From contig NZ_CP120374.1 in the NCBI RefSeq assembly GCF_029892065.1, positions 1,302,001-1,366,000 on the forward strand: a DNA stretch of 64,000 nucleotides, in the 5' to 3' direction. This DNA comes from Sinorhizobium garamanticum (lineage in GTDB: Bacteria > Pseudomonadota > Alphaproteobacteria > Rhizobiales > Rhizobiaceae). Below are positions 26,899 through 35,617 of the stretch, in pieces. Numbering within the stretch: the stretch's first letter is position 1; each line of letters opens with the position of its first letter. Both the position numbers and the translations under genes were made by a program. The notes below the pieces were generated by a model. The model was not told the origin of the DNA, searched no databases, and saw nothing but the letters and a program-made list of their open reading frames with translations.

Positions 26899-26984
26899 CG
26901 CAGATCTCCGCCGACGGTTGGAAACGCTGCACCTGCCGATCAGTTCCCCGATGGTGAAATGACGTCTGCGTGAACTCTACTGGA

Positions 26985-27065
26985 TGTTTCTCTTTAAATC
27001 GTAGACGAATTGAGGACAAAAAATGCAGCAATTCAAAGTACTACAGCGTCCTTTGCGCGTCTGAC
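26985..27065. repeat. Rhizobial modular repeat, degenerate A + B edge
   Basis: It carries a decayed left module (CTTTAAATCG...GAGGACAAAAAATGCAGCA), then AATTCAAAGTACTACAGCGT and CCTTTGCGCGTCTG. The closing arm of module B is lost. Compare the full copy at 63129-63231. Confidence 0.7.
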
Positions 27066-27287
27066 TCATAGTACACGACGGCAGCATACTGCGGCTCGTC
27101 GGTTGCGGTAGGCAAGACTCTCCTTCGCTCTTCACATGAGGAGCGTGGGGTAGCCGTGCACGGCCCAACTGACTTGATGAGGACGAAAAACTATCTGCCG
27201 AACCACTACGCCGTGTGCTGGCGCCTGGTTAGTCGCGGCGCTGCGGGGCCACAAATGCCAACCCGCGACTGAACGCGCGGAGATTCA

Positions 27288-27316
27288 GTGGAGGGGCGCC
27301 TGGGACGCCCCTCCAC
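27288..27316. terminator. Strong hairpin downstream of the DUF1127 gene
   Basis: Perfect 11-base arms GTGGAGGGGCG (27288-27298) and CGCCCCTCCAC (27306-27316) with a 7-base loop. No T-run is present on either side. It ends 37 bases past the DUF1127 stop on the minus strand. Confidence 0.5.
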
Positions 27317-27353
27317 GCGCGATCACGATCGCCGTCCTGCTTAAGAGGGCACC

Positions 27354-27590
27354 TCAAAGCCGAAGATCCCAAAGGGAAAATCTGGCTTCCAGGAGCCCGG
27401 GCTCACCGTCCGGAAGGCCGATATCGCGGCGCATGCGATCCGACAGATGGGAGACCTGGTTCGCCGTCTGACGATGTCTCCAGGCAGCCAGGATCAACGC
27501 ACGCGCGGTCTTCCAGACGCCGAATTTCCGGTACAGGTCATCGGTCGTTGCGGCGAGGGTATCAACAACTAAAAATTGTGCTTCACGCAT
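27354..27590 (-). CDS. DUF1127 family small protein
   Basis: A 78-residue basic protein. The C-terminal half holds the family signature HLSDRMRRDIGLPDGE (about residues 48-63) after a helical segment rich in Ala, Trp and Arg (KTARALILAAWRHRQ). DUF1127 proteins are short, abundant in rhizobia and often linked to stress and RNA or phosphate-related regulation; the mechanism for this one is not known. The start at 27590 is favoured by GGAAAAATC; an upstream ATG would add eight residues. Confidence 0.82.
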   Translation of the reverse strand: MREAQFLVVDTLAATTDDLYRKFGVWKTARALILAAWRHRQTANQVSHLSDRMRRDIGLPDGEPGLLEARFSLWDLRL

Positions 27591-28096
27591 GATTTTTCCG
27601 TCCCGGCACGACAACGCGGCCAGGTCCTCTCGAAGGTCAAATGGACGTGCGGATGCGGACGCGGAAATGCGAACAATCGCTCCGTCAGCCGGTCACGTCA
27701 GGTCAAATGGGAAAGCGCCAAACGGCAGGAATCCGGGGCTTAGAGACCCTGGAAGCAAAATCGGCTCGAGCAAGATGTGCGATGCATCGTCGTGCTGCCA
27801 GCCGTCCCGCCAGAGAGGCGCATAATCACGAGAACAGGATTCATTTCACGCCTCCTCTGATTTGAATTGCGAGATGAAGTAACCATACACGAGACCGACC
27901 GATCTGCAAAGGCACAATTTCGGATTGCAGAAATCACCTCGATGCCGTTGCAGGAATGCAACACTTTTCAAGAGCATCTTCTTCGCCGCGCCGGCGAGCC
28001 AATCTTCCGGGTCCGGCGCGATCGCTTGTCTCGATCACGCGACGTCGGCCGCCCAGCCGATTCTCATTGCCGGAGCGCTGCCGATCCGCAGAGAAA
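27591..28096. other. Intergenic region with a possible 34-residue ORF and a palindrome
   Basis: About 500 bases with no standard gene. A short frame with an excellent ribosome site lies at 27740-27844 (listed separately). GTTGCA-N4-TGCAAC at 27947-27962 is a perfect 6+6 palindrome about 100 bases upstream of that frame on the minus strand and could be an operator. Confidence 0.35.
27740..27844 (-). CDS. Possible small protein (34 residues)
   Basis: ATG at 27844 is preceded by AGAGGAGGCGTGAA, one of the best ribosome sites in the window. It opens a frame of 34 residues beginning MNPVLVIMRLSGG and ending CFQGL. It carries two cysteines and no recognisable motif. It lies upstream of, and on the same strand as, the DUF1127 gene and could be a leader peptide. 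Coding status rests on the ribosome site alone. Confidence 0.3.
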   Translation of the reverse strand: MNPVLVIMRLSGGTAGSTTMHRTSCSSRFCFQGL

Positions 28097-29113
28097 TCAT
28101 CCGTGATCAGCGTCCTTCGCAAGAAGCGCGTCGATTTCCCCTACGGTCGCTTCCGGTAGCGGTCCCTTCTCCAGCGCCCCCAGATTTTCACGCACCTGCG
28201 CCTCCGTTTTGAAGCCGGGTATCGGAAAGGTGTTGGGCGAACGGGCAAGGATCCAGCCGAGCGCGCCTTGCGCCAGGGTCCTGCCTCCGCTCTGGAGCAA
28301 TTCCCGCACCCGCGCGAGGCGGAGAAGATAGTCGGCACGCGGCCGGCCGTCCTCGAAGAACCGCACCCAGCTATGGCCGGCGGCGCGCACGTCGCTTGAG
28401 GGCAGCTGCGTTTGCGGACCAAACTTGCCGGTCAGGAACCCCATCGCGAGCGGCGATCGATTGAGGCTGGCGAGATTGTTGCCCTCGCACATCGTCAGCA
28501 TCGCCGGCCCATCCGTGAAGACGTTCAGTTCCTGCTGAACCGCGACGAAATGCGGGAATTTCAGCATGCGCTTCGCCGCGGCGGCGTTGTCCGTGCTCCA
28601 GCCCCAGAAACGGATGGCACCTTTCTCCGCCAGCTTTTCAAGCGTCTCGCCGGCCGCATCCGCCTGATCGTCCGGAATCTCGCCGACATGGATTTGATAA
28701 AGATCGATATAGTCGGTCGCCAAACGCGCAAGCGAAGCCGGGCAGGCACGTTCGATGTAGGCGGGGCTGACATCCGTGCTGACGAGCGCGCGTGCGGCGC
28801 GATCATAGGTGTATCCGAACTTGGTCGCGATGATTGCGTCACCCCGTCGCCCCATCAGCGCTCGGCCGATGACCTCCTCGCTGTGCCCGGTTCCATAGGC
28901 ATCGGCCGTGTCGATCAGCGACGCGCCCATCTCGAGCCCGAGATGAATGGCGCGGATCGACTGTTCGTCGTCAATCTCTCCCCAGCCGTCCGGCTTGCCG
29001 TTGAGGGTGAAATGGCCCCCGATCGCCCAGCAGCCTAACCCGATGGGTGCGGCCGACAGGCTGGAGCGGCCCAATGGCCTGCGGCTGACGGCAGAGATGT
29101 CGCTGGCGAGCAT
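28097..29113 (-). CDS. Aldo/keto reductase
   Basis: A 338-residue (alpha/beta)8 NADPH-dependent oxidoreductase. The catalytic tetrad can be placed: Asp in SLIDTADAYGTGHSEEVIG, Tyr in the same stretch, Lys in IIATKFGYT and His in YIDLYQIHVGEI. The C-terminal cofactor segment is FPIPGFKTEAQVRENLGAL. The start at 29113 follows GGAAAGGAAATGCC. The substrate is unknown; related proteins reduce sugar and aromatic aldehydes. It appears monocistronic. Confidence 0.93.
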   Translation of the reverse strand: MLASDISAVSRRPLGRSSLSAAPIGLGCWAIGGHFTLNGKPDGWGEIDDEQSIRAIHLGLEMGASLIDTADAYGTGHSEEVIGRALMGRRGDAIIATKFGYTYDRAARALVSTDVSPAYIERACPASLARLATDYIDLYQIHVGEIPDDQADAAGETLEKLAEKGAIRFWGWSTDNAAAAKRMLKFPHFVAVQQELNVFTDGPAMLTMCEGNNLASLNRSPLAMGFLTGKFGPQTQLPSSDVRAAGHSWVRFFEDGRPRADYLLRLARVRELLQSGGRTLAQGALGWILARSPNTFPIPGFKTEAQVRENLGALEKGPLPEATVGEIDALLAKDADHG

Positions 29114-29303
29114 GGCATTTCCTTTCCAATCGTGGAGCAATGCTGGCGACTATGCCACTGGTCGCGCGGCGATCAGAAGCTTCGATTCCGCAGGAGGTTT
29201 TTCAGCAATGAAAAACGGCGCCGCAACGCGGCCAAGGTGATCACTCACGGCGCGGCCGCTCGAAGCAGCTGGGAGTATCGCGGCGCGGAACCGCCGGTTC
29301 GAT

Positions 29304-30710
29304 CTATCCCGCCTTCAGTGCCAGGCGTTTGCCGGTCGCGATCAGGCGTGCCGCCGCATAGGTCTGGGTGACGATCTCCGGAACGAGGTCGATGTCGGGG
29401 AGGCTACCCACGCCGAGCGGCCCGATCGCAAAGAGGTTCGGCGTGCGGCCGCCGTTGCCGAGCACCTCTCCAGTGGGGCTGACGGCAATGCCGAGTTCGA
29501 GCTCGTCCGGCATGGCCAACCCGCCGGCAAATAGGCTTTGAAACAGCGGGGCCTGCAGGTCCGGCGCCGAGCAGCGGCAGTCGATCACCTGATCGGCCCG
29601 CAGCACTTCCTCCGCCGGCTGACCGGACCAGCGGACCATCAGTCCCTCCGGCACGCGCCGCCCGGCCCATCCGCGGCGAAGCACGGTCCGCCGTTCGGCA
29701 AGCTCCTGCTGGAGACGCGCGTGCACGGCCGCCGGCAGGCGGTTTCTGTGGCTGTCGTAAATGGCGCGCAGATGCCGGTTGAACTGGCGCTTCTCCCGCG
29801 CGGGAAGTGCCTGCCAGAGCGAACGGGCGCGGCGGCGAAGCCCGTTCATTGCCGATTGCCAGCTCTGCCCCTTGGCCTCGGCATCCGCGCAGGCCTTGCG
29901 GACGAACCGGACGATCTCCCGGAGGGACGACGGCATCGGGTCGACCGGGAAGCTCGGCGCCGCCGACAGGCGCGTATGCGTCTGCGGCAGGAAACCATGT
30001 CGCGACAGCAGCGTGACCGTGCCTGCATAACCGCTGTCGCGCATCTGGAACAACTGGTCCACGACGCGAATGCCGCTGCCGAGCAGGACCGCGTGGCGCG
30101 GATCGACGAGCCGGCGGGCTCTGACGACCGGCCGCTCCTCATCGGGAACCTCGACGTTGCGCGCCCTGACGCCGAAGCCCGTCGCGAGCACGACGACATC
30201 GCTTTCGTCGGTTCCGCCATCGTGAACGAGGGTGAAGCGGCCTGTGGCGAGCTTGCGCAGCGCGCGGACCGGCTCATGGGAAAACTTTACCGTGATATCG
30301 GAACGGCGGGCAAGCGCCTCGGAGAAACGCTGATGGACATAATCGCTGAAAATGCCCTTGGGCACGAAAATCTGCTGGAAACCGGGGATCGCCGCCGGCA
30401 CCGCCGCACGGAATTCGCCGTTGGTGCAAAGCCAGTCGTTGAAGTCGTCCGGCTGCCCGGCGGCAACCGACAGATCGCGCACGCGGCTGTTGAGGATCTC
30501 CATGCTCTGCGCCGAAGACAGGGCCTGGCCACCGCTGATCGACGGGTGAGGATCGTACATGGTCAAGTGGAAGGTGACCCGGATCGACTTCATGAGGGCG
30601 ATCGCCATCATGATGCCCGAAAATCCACGCCCGATGATGGCAATCTCGGGCTTCGACGACTGGTCGGCCGCCGCGGACGGCTTCGCTGCAAACAATCCGT
30701 GCACAGTCAT
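29304..30710 (-). CDS. FAD/NAD(P)-binding protein (YdhS/COG4529-like), second copy
   Basis: A 468-residue flavoprotein. The nucleotide motif is IAIIGRGFSGIMMAIALMKS, followed by GQALSSAQSMEILNSRVRDL, a second site AVLLGSGIRVVDQLFQM and a C-terminal FAIGPLGVGSLPDIDLVPEI. The layout matches the protein at 18689-20140, so the two are distant paralogues of a family with no assigned reaction. The second residue of the GxGxxG motif is Arg (IGRGFSG). It is single, with about 650 bases of non-coding DNA upstream. Confidence 0.82.
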   Translation of the reverse strand: MTVHGLFAAKPSAAADQSSKPEIAIIGRGFSGIMMAIALMKSIRVTFHLTMYDPHPSISGGQALSSAQSMEILNSRVRDLSVAAGQPDDFNDWLCTNGEFRAAVPAAIPGFQQIFVPKGIFSDYVHQRFSEALARRSDITVKFSHEPVRALRKLATGRFTLVHDGGTDESDVVVLATGFGVRARNVEVPDEERPVVRARRLVDPRHAVLLGSGIRVVDQLFQMRDSGYAGTVTLLSRHGFLPQTHTRLSAAPSFPVDPMPSSLREIVRFVRKACADAEAKGQSWQSAMNGLRRRARSLWQALPAREKRQFNRHLRAIYDSHRNRLPAAVHARLQQELAERRTVLRRGWAGRRVPEGLMVRWSGQPAEEVLRADQVIDCRCSAPDLQAPLFQSLFAGGLAMPDELELGIAVSPTGEVLGNGGRTPNLFAIGPLGVGSLPDIDLVPEIVTQTYAAARLIATGKRLALKAG

Positions 30711-31368
30711 GTGAGCTCCTTTGCGCCCCGGCCGCAGCCGGACCAGTCATGGGCAACCCCTACGCAGGACCTTGAGACACACAAATAGCTGCCGTTTGAA
30801 TTTTCAGGGATGTCTCGACTAGATGCCGCACGCCTGCCGGGGAATCTCCGCTCCTTGGCTGGCCTGGCACTTTTGGCTCTTGGCAATCGTTATACGGCAT
30901 AGTCTATCAAGTTAGTATTTTATGACAAAGGGGCCGATCATCAAGCATTTTGTTCAACCGCTCGTCTCCGGCGGCTGCCGCCGGAGGACGCGGCGCGCTC
31001 TTTCCGATTGAAATCAAACCACGATTCCCCACGTCAGCGGTGCACCACTCGACGCCAGCCACCACGCGATCATACGTCCTTTCATGCAACCGGGCCGATA
31101 TTCGACTAATGAAAGAATACGGTTCATGCTTCATACTATGAAAAGGGATCGACGCCGCGCGAAGCAAAGAAAATCCAATATCCACAAATTCTATAGAACA
31201 AGCTTCCTTACCAGATATAAGATGGTCGTTCAGTGATACCGGTCGATGTGTGAGAGGGTCGCGGAAAGTGAGACGAGGCTTCCGCCGTCAGCGAAGTTCT
31301 TGGGATCGATCGCGATGGTCCTGGATTGATGCGATCCAGGGCCTATTTGCGATCCACGGAGGATCGAT
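30711..31368. other. Long AT-richer intergenic region before the sfnB-like gene
   Basis: About 660 bases without a convincing gene. The stretch 30880-31240 is clearly richer in A and T than its surroundings. CTGGAT-N7-ATCCAG at 31321-31339 is a perfect 6+6 inverted repeat 30 bases before the sfnB-like start and may be an operator. Confidence 0.4.
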
Positions 31369-32586
31369 ATGGGAACCATCTCGCAGTTCGCCGAGAAGAC
31401 GAGACCGCCCGCGCAGCGCATCGAGAGCGAGGAAGAGGCCTTGTCGGTTGCAAGAGAGCTGGCAAGCCGGTTTGCCGAACGTGCCAGCGAACGCGACCTG
31501 GAGCGCGTTCTTCCCTATGAGGAAGTCGATCAGCTTGCGCAATCCGGCCTGCTGGCGATCAGCGTTCCATCCGACCATGATGGGATCGATGTTTCGAACG
31601 CCGTGCTTGCCGAGGTTGCAGCGATCCTTTCCGAGGCCGACAGTTCGATCGGCCAGATCCCCCAGAACCATTTTTATGTCCTGGAGGCGCTCCGTCACGA
31701 TGGGACCGAGGAGCAGAAGAAGTTCTTTTTCGGCCGCGCGCTTGCCGGCGACCGGTTCGGCAACGCGCGTGCCGAAATCGGGACGGAGACCGTCGGTCAT
31801 TACAACACGCGCCTTAGCGAAGATGGTGCCGGTTATCGCATAAACGGCCGCAAATATTATTCGACCGGTGTTCTCTTTGCCGATTGGATCGCAATTTTCG
31901 CGCTCGATCCCGCCGACCAGCTCACAATGTCCTTCGTCCCGCGCGGCACCGAAGGTGTTGAGATCATCGACGACTGGGACAGTTTTGGGCAACGCGTCAC
32001 CGGCAGTGGCACAATCGTTTTGCAGGACGTCTATGTGAACGCCGGATCCGTCGTCAGGAACCATCGCGGCTTCGAACGACCCGACACCATCGATTCCGTC
32101 GGCCAGGTCATACATGCCGGCGTTGACCTCGGCATCGCACGCGCGGCCTTCCGGGAGACCGTCGACTTCGTCCGCAACAGGGCGCAGCCCTGGATCGATA
32201 GCGGCGTTGAAAAGGCGTCGGAGGATCCGCTGACGATCGCCCGTATCGGCGAGATCGCCGTGCGCCTGGAAGCGGCCACGGCGGTCGTCGAACATGCGGG
32301 GAAAAAGGTCGACGTCGCCCAAGTCGATCCGACCGAGCAACACGCGACCGAAGCGAGCCTCGCCGTCGCTACCGCCAAGGTACTGACGACCGAGGTCGCG
32401 CTTGACGCCAGCAACACGCTCTTCGAGCTTGCCGGTACCGCCTCGACGAAGGTCGCGCTCAATCTCGACCGCTATTGGCGCAATGCGCGCACCCACACGC
32501 TGCACGATCCGGTGCGGTGGAAATATCACGTCGTCGGCAACTACCACCTCAACGACGTCAAGCCGCCGCGAAGTGGCTCGCTTTGA
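31369..32586 (+). CDS. sfnB: SfnB-like flavin-dependent monooxygenase (acyl-CoA dehydrogenase fold)
   Basis: A 405-residue acyl-CoA dehydrogenase-fold protein of the SfnB/DszC branch. These use reduced flavin to oxygenate sulfur compounds and are often induced in sulfur limitation. Supporting segments are QNHFYVLEAL, GRKYYSTGVLFADWI and the C-terminal WRNARTHTLHDPVRWKYH. No catalytic Glu of true acyl-CoA dehydrogenases is evident at its usual place. CGGAGG precedes the ATG. The convergent Rrf2 regulator downstream may be functionally linked. The sulfur role is by family only. Confidence 0.85.
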   Translation: MGTISQFAEKTRPPAQRIESEEEALSVARELASRFAERASERDLERVLPYEEVDQLAQSGLLAISVPSDHDGIDVSNAVLAEVAAILSEADSSIGQIPQNHFYVLEALRHDGTEEQKKFFFGRALAGDRFGNARAEIGTETVGHYNTRLSEDGAGYRINGRKYYSTGVLFADWIAIFALDPADQLTMSFVPRGTEGVEIIDDWDSFGQRVTGSGTIVLQDVYVNAGSVVRNHRGFERPDTIDSVGQVIHAGVDLGIARAAFRETVDFVRNRAQPWIDSGVEKASEDPLTIARIGEIAVRLEAATAVVEHAGKKVDVAQVDPTEQHATEASLAVATAKVLTTEVALDASNTLFELAGTASTKVALNLDRYWRNARTHTLHDPVRWKYHVVGNYHLNDVKPPRSGSL

Positions 32587-32637
32587 TATTGATCGGTAAG
32601 GAAAAAATCCTATAGAGCGGTGACCCGCAAATGGCCT

Positions 32638-32730
32638 TACAGCGCCGTGCGTCCTTAAGGACGCACGAAGGACGCTGTAACTCTTTGAATCTACGTATCG
32701 TGCTTTCCGAAAATCGGGTCCGATTTTCGG
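32638..32730. repeat. Rhizobial modular repeat, B module plus CCGAAAATC hairpin
   Basis: Module B: TTACAGCG at 32638-32645 pairs with CGCTGTAA at 32673-32680, and the inner arms GTGCGTCC/GGACGCAC pair. A second hairpin follows, CCGAAAATC (32707-32715) with GATTTTCGG (32722-32730). It lies between converging genes, where it could end transcription from both sides. Confidence 0.75.
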
Positions 32731-32739
32731 GCCGATGCG

Positions 32740-33225
32740 CTAGCTGGCTTCGCTGCGAAGCGGCGCCAGCGTCTCTTCCTTCTCACGCTCTTCCTTCTCA
32801 GCCTCTTTCTTCTCAGCGGCGGCGAACTGTTCGAGCGTCATGTTGTCGAGGATGCCCGCCATTGCATCGCGCACGACGACCATCGAACGCCGCACATGAC
32901 AGGTTTCCGGATCACGACAGTCGTCGCAGGCTTCGAAGGCCGTGCGGCTGGCGCAGCGGATCGGCGCGAGCGGGCCGTCGAGGGTACGGATCACCTGGCC
33001 GACGCGGATTTCGGTCGCTGGACGCGCCAGCGAATAACCGCCCCCGGGACCCTTCTTGGAGCGAAGGAACCCGGCGTTCCGGAGTTCCAGCATGATTGTG
33101 TCGAGGAATTTCTTCGGCAAATTGTTACGAACGGCGATATCGGTGATAAACGCCGTTTCCCCCGGCTGAAGCTGGGCAAGGTCAACCATTGCCTTCAGAC
33201 CGTATTTTCCTTTTTTTGTCAGCAT
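32740..33225 (-). CDS. Rrf2 family transcriptional regulator (cysteine-bearing)
   Basis: A 161-residue regulator. The winged helix-turn-helix (MLTKKGKYGLKAMVDLAQL to LDTIMLELRNAGFLRSKKGPG) has the typical GGGYSLARP wing. The sensor region has four cysteines in CASRTAFEACDDCRDPETC (about residues 88-106), suited to an Fe-S cluster or redox sensing as in IscR-type proteins. The tail is a charged Glu/Lys helix. It is not RirA-like in the wing or cysteine spacing as I know them. The start at 33225 is chosen over upstream frames that run through a repeat. The target could be the sfnB-like gene, which is inference. Confidence 0.88.
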   Translation of the reverse strand: MLTKKGKYGLKAMVDLAQLQPGETAFITDIAVRNNLPKKFLDTIMLELRNAGFLRSKKGPGGGYSLARPATEIRVGQVIRTLDGPLAPIRCASRTAFEACDDCRDPETCHVRRSMVVVRDAMAGILDNMTLEQFAAAEKKEAEKEEREKEETLAPLRSEAS

Positions 33226-33252
33226 GAGGCATCGCCTTCGAGAAAGACTTTT

Positions 33253-33349
33253 GCTGCTGCATGTTTCGTAACCGATTAAGGAAACATGCTGCAATTCAAA
33301 GTACTGCAAGCGTCCTTTGCGCGTCTGAAAAGACGCGCGGCGCCGTAGC
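33253..33349. repeat. Rhizobial modular repeat, A + B
   Basis: Module A: GCATGTTTC (33259-33267) pairs with GAAACATGC (33281-33289). The joint CAATTCAAAGTACTGCAAGCGT is close to that in other copies. Module B: GCGCGTCT (33319-33326) pairs with AGACGCGC (33331-33338). It lies in the presumed 5' leader of the Rrf2 gene. Confidence 0.8.
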
Positions 33350-33404
33350 GGCCGCCCAGCGCGCCGCGCGTCGCGCCGGCTCATACGTTCACTGGGCATC
33401 TTAG

Positions 33405-33417
33405 ATATATGTTATAT
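33405..33417. promoter_or_regulatory. AT-rich palindrome, possible Rrf2 operator/promoter
   Basis: ATATA-TGT-TATAT is symmetric and lies in a local AT-rich patch about 180 bases before the Rrf2 gene, beyond the repeat. Rrf2 proteins often bind such AT-rich dyads at their own promoter. Weak evidence. Confidence 0.3.
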
Positions 33418-33791
33418 AGATCAACCACATTGCGGCGGCAAGAAATCAATTCAGTTCCCAGATAGATTTACTGGGAAGCGGGCCTTCGGCCGTGCCGCCG
33501 GAGATGGAATTCCGGCCGGATGCGCCTTCGAATAACACCGGCGACCACAACTCGTCGGGGCGGAACAGGAGGCAGGCGCGCCCCGTCCCGCGCTTGAGGG
33601 GAGATCGTTCTAGCCCCGGCCAAGGCCATCGACGAGCGGATCCGCTCCTTCAGGCAAGATACTGCTCGCCATGGGTCATTGAGCAAATGTGAACTCGTCC
33701 CCGCAGCGACGAAACTCAATCGCTGCTGCGGCAGCAATGCGTCATCCTCCGGGAAGCCGGACGGGCGCATCCTTGCGGCTTTTCGGTTGCG

Positions 33792-34553
33792 TCAGGCGGC
33801 CTGGATGGAATCGTCGACGATAACGACCGGGCGGCCCAGAGAACATGCCTCGACGCGGGCTTCGACGCGATAGACGGATTTCAGCATCTCGGTCGTGATC
33901 ACGTCCGGCGTCGGGCCGCTGGCGACCACCGATCCGTTGCTGATCACGATGGTGTCTTCGCAATAGCGAAGCGCGTGATTGAGGTCGTGCAAGGCGATCA
34001 GCACCGCCATCCCGGATTGCGCCGACAACCGCTTCATGAAGCCGAGCACCTCGATCTGGCGGAAGAGATCGAGCGCCGACGTCGGCTCGTCCATCAGCAG
34101 GACTTCCGGCTTGCGGACCAGCGCCTGCGCGATCGAGACGAGCTGGCGCTGACCGCCGGAAAGCTCGCCTAGACCGCGGAACGCCAGGTCATCGATCCTG
34201 AGCGCCGCGAGCACCCGGTCGATTTCCGCAAGCTCTTCATCCTTGACCTTCCAGCCGGAGCCCTGCTTGGCCGAGAGCAGCACCGACTCGTAGACGGTCA
34301 GCACCGCATTCGCTCCGGTATCCTGCGGCATGTAACAGATCGCTTCCGGCCCCTTGGCGGTGTCGGAGAGCTGGACGAGGCCAGGGCCGGCTGCGAGCCC
34401 GGCGATGCGCTTGAAGAGCGTCGACTTACCGGCGGCATTCGGACCGATCACGGCGGTCAGTCCGCCACCTCGCAACATGCCCGTATTGACGTCGGACAGC
34501 ACCACGCGCCGACCGTAGGTCGCGCCAACCTTTTCCAGCGTCAGGGCTACCAT
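33792..34553 (-). CDS. Iron(III)/siderophore ABC transporter ATP-binding protein
   Basis: A 253-residue ATPase of the FecE/FepC type. Walker A is GPNAAGKST, the signature LSGGQRQLVSIAQAL, Walker B EVLLMDEPTSALD and the switch His lies in ALHDLNHALRYC. The start at 34553 overlaps the permease gene by 7 bases, so the two are coupled. It powers uptake by the permease and the two binding proteins encoded upstream. Confidence 0.93.
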   Translation of the reverse strand: MVALTLEKVGATYGRRVVLSDVNTGMLRGGGLTAVIGPNAAGKSTLFKRIAGLAAGPGLVQLSDTAKGPEAICYMPQDTGANAVLTVYESVLLSAKQGSGWKVKDEELAEIDRVLAALRIDDLAFRGLGELSGGQRQLVSIAQALVRKPEVLLMDEPTSALDLFRQIEVLGFMKRLSAQSGMAVLIALHDLNHALRYCEDTIVISNGSVVASGPTPDVITTEMLKSVYRVEARVEACSLGRPVVIVDDSIQAA

Positions 34554-35617
34554 GACCGTCTCCTGTTGGTGAAAATCAGCACGAAGAAGAAAGGAACGCC
34601 GACAAGTGCCGTGATGATGCCGATCGGCAGCACCGCACCGGGGATGAGCATCTTGCTGACGACGGACGTCACCGAGAGCAGAAGCGCACCGCAAAGAACG
34701 GAAGCCGGCAGGAAGAAACGCTGGTCCTCGCCGACCAGCATGCGGGCAATATGCGGCCCCACGAGACCGACGAAGCCGATGGTGCCGACGAAGGAGACGG
34801 GGATTGCCGCAAGCAGGCTGACCGTCAGCATGGTTTCGAGCCGCAGGCGGCGGACATTGATGCCGAAGCTTGCCGCCTTGTCATCGCCAAGTCTCAGCGC
34901 CGTCAGCGCCCAGGCGTGGCGCGCGAAGAGCGGCACGGCGACGACAAGCACGGCGCCGGTGATCCAGACCTTCGGCCAGGTCGCCTTGGTGAGGCTCCCC
35001 ATGGTCCAGAACACGACGGCGGCGAGCGCCTGCTCTGACGCCAGATATTCAAGCAGCGACAGAGCCGCGTTGAAGGTGAAGACGAGGGCGATGCCGATGA
35101 GCACGATCGTCTCGACGGTCACGCCGCGCATGGTCGAGGCAAAATGGATGAAGAGTGCCGCCACCATCGCCATCAGGAAGGCATTGATCGGCACCATGTA
35201 GTGAACCGCGACGGGAAAGATCGTCACGCCGGCGACGAGGCCAAGCGCCGCGCCGAAACCGGCGGCAGCGGAAATGCCGAGCGTGAAGGGGCTCGCCAGC
35301 GGGTTGGCCAGGATCGTCTGCATCTGCGCGCCCGCCACCGAGAGCGACGCACCGACGGTGACAGCCATCAGCGCGATCGGCATGCGGATGTCCCAGATCA
35401 CGACGCGGAGCTGGTCGCCGACCGTCTCCGGCGAGAACAGGGCCGCGAGCACGTCGGTGAGCGGATAGTTGGCAGGCCCGAGCGCCATGTCGACCGCGAC
35501 CGATACAAAGAGCGCCGTGACGAGACCGGAGATCAGCAGCAACCGGCGTAGCACGAGGGCGCGGTAACGCCCGCGCCCCTCGACACCGGAGAATTCCCCC
35601 ACCGCCGCAACCATCAT
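34547..35617 (-). CDS. Iron(III)/siderophore ABC transporter permease (FecCD family)
   Basis: A 356-residue protein with about ten membrane helices. Family features are LSVAGAQMQTILANPLASPFTLGI and the late GTIGFVGLVGPHIARMLVG. Its start overlaps the end of the upstream binding-protein gene by 4 bases. Only one permease is encoded, so it must work as a homodimer and serve both binding proteins. Confidence 0.93.
   Translation of the reverse strand: MMVAAVGEFSGVEGRGRYRALVLRRLLLISGLVTALFVSVAVDMALGPANYPLTDVLAALFSPETVGDQLRVVIWDIRMPIALMAVTVGASLSVAGAQMQTILANPLASPFTLGISAAAGFGAALGLVAGVTIFPVAVHYMVPINAFLMAMVAALFIHFASTMRGVTVETIVLIGIALVFTFNAALSLLEYLASEQALAAVVFWTMGSLTKATWPKVWITGAVLVVAVPLFARHAWALTALRLGDDKAASFGINVRRLRLETMLTVSLLAAIPVSFVGTIGFVGLVGPHIARMLVGEDQRFFLPASVLCGALLLSVTSVVSKMLIPGAVLPIGIITALVGVPFFFVLIFTNRRRSW

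Larger units (their letters stand above)
26899..27353. other. Structured intergenic region
   Basis: About 455 bases without a gene. It holds a rhizobial repeat copy (26985-27065), an 8-base stem AGTCGCGG (27231-27238) with CCGCGACT (27263-27270), and a strong hairpin at 27288-27316. The closely spaced stems could belong to the 3' end of the DUF1127 transcript or to a small RNA; neither can be settled by eye. Confidence 0.4.
33226..33791. other. Intergenic region upstream of the Rrf2 gene
   Basis: About 565 bases with no convincing gene. It contains a rhizobial repeat (33253-33349) and then an AT-rich palindrome at 33405-33417. The rest up to 33791 shows nothing I can name. Confidence 0.45.

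Noticed and set aside
33468..33770. Open frames of about 100 residues in the gap between the Rrf2 and iron ATPase genes
   Set aside because: No ribosome site, no plausible composition and no continuity with neighbours.
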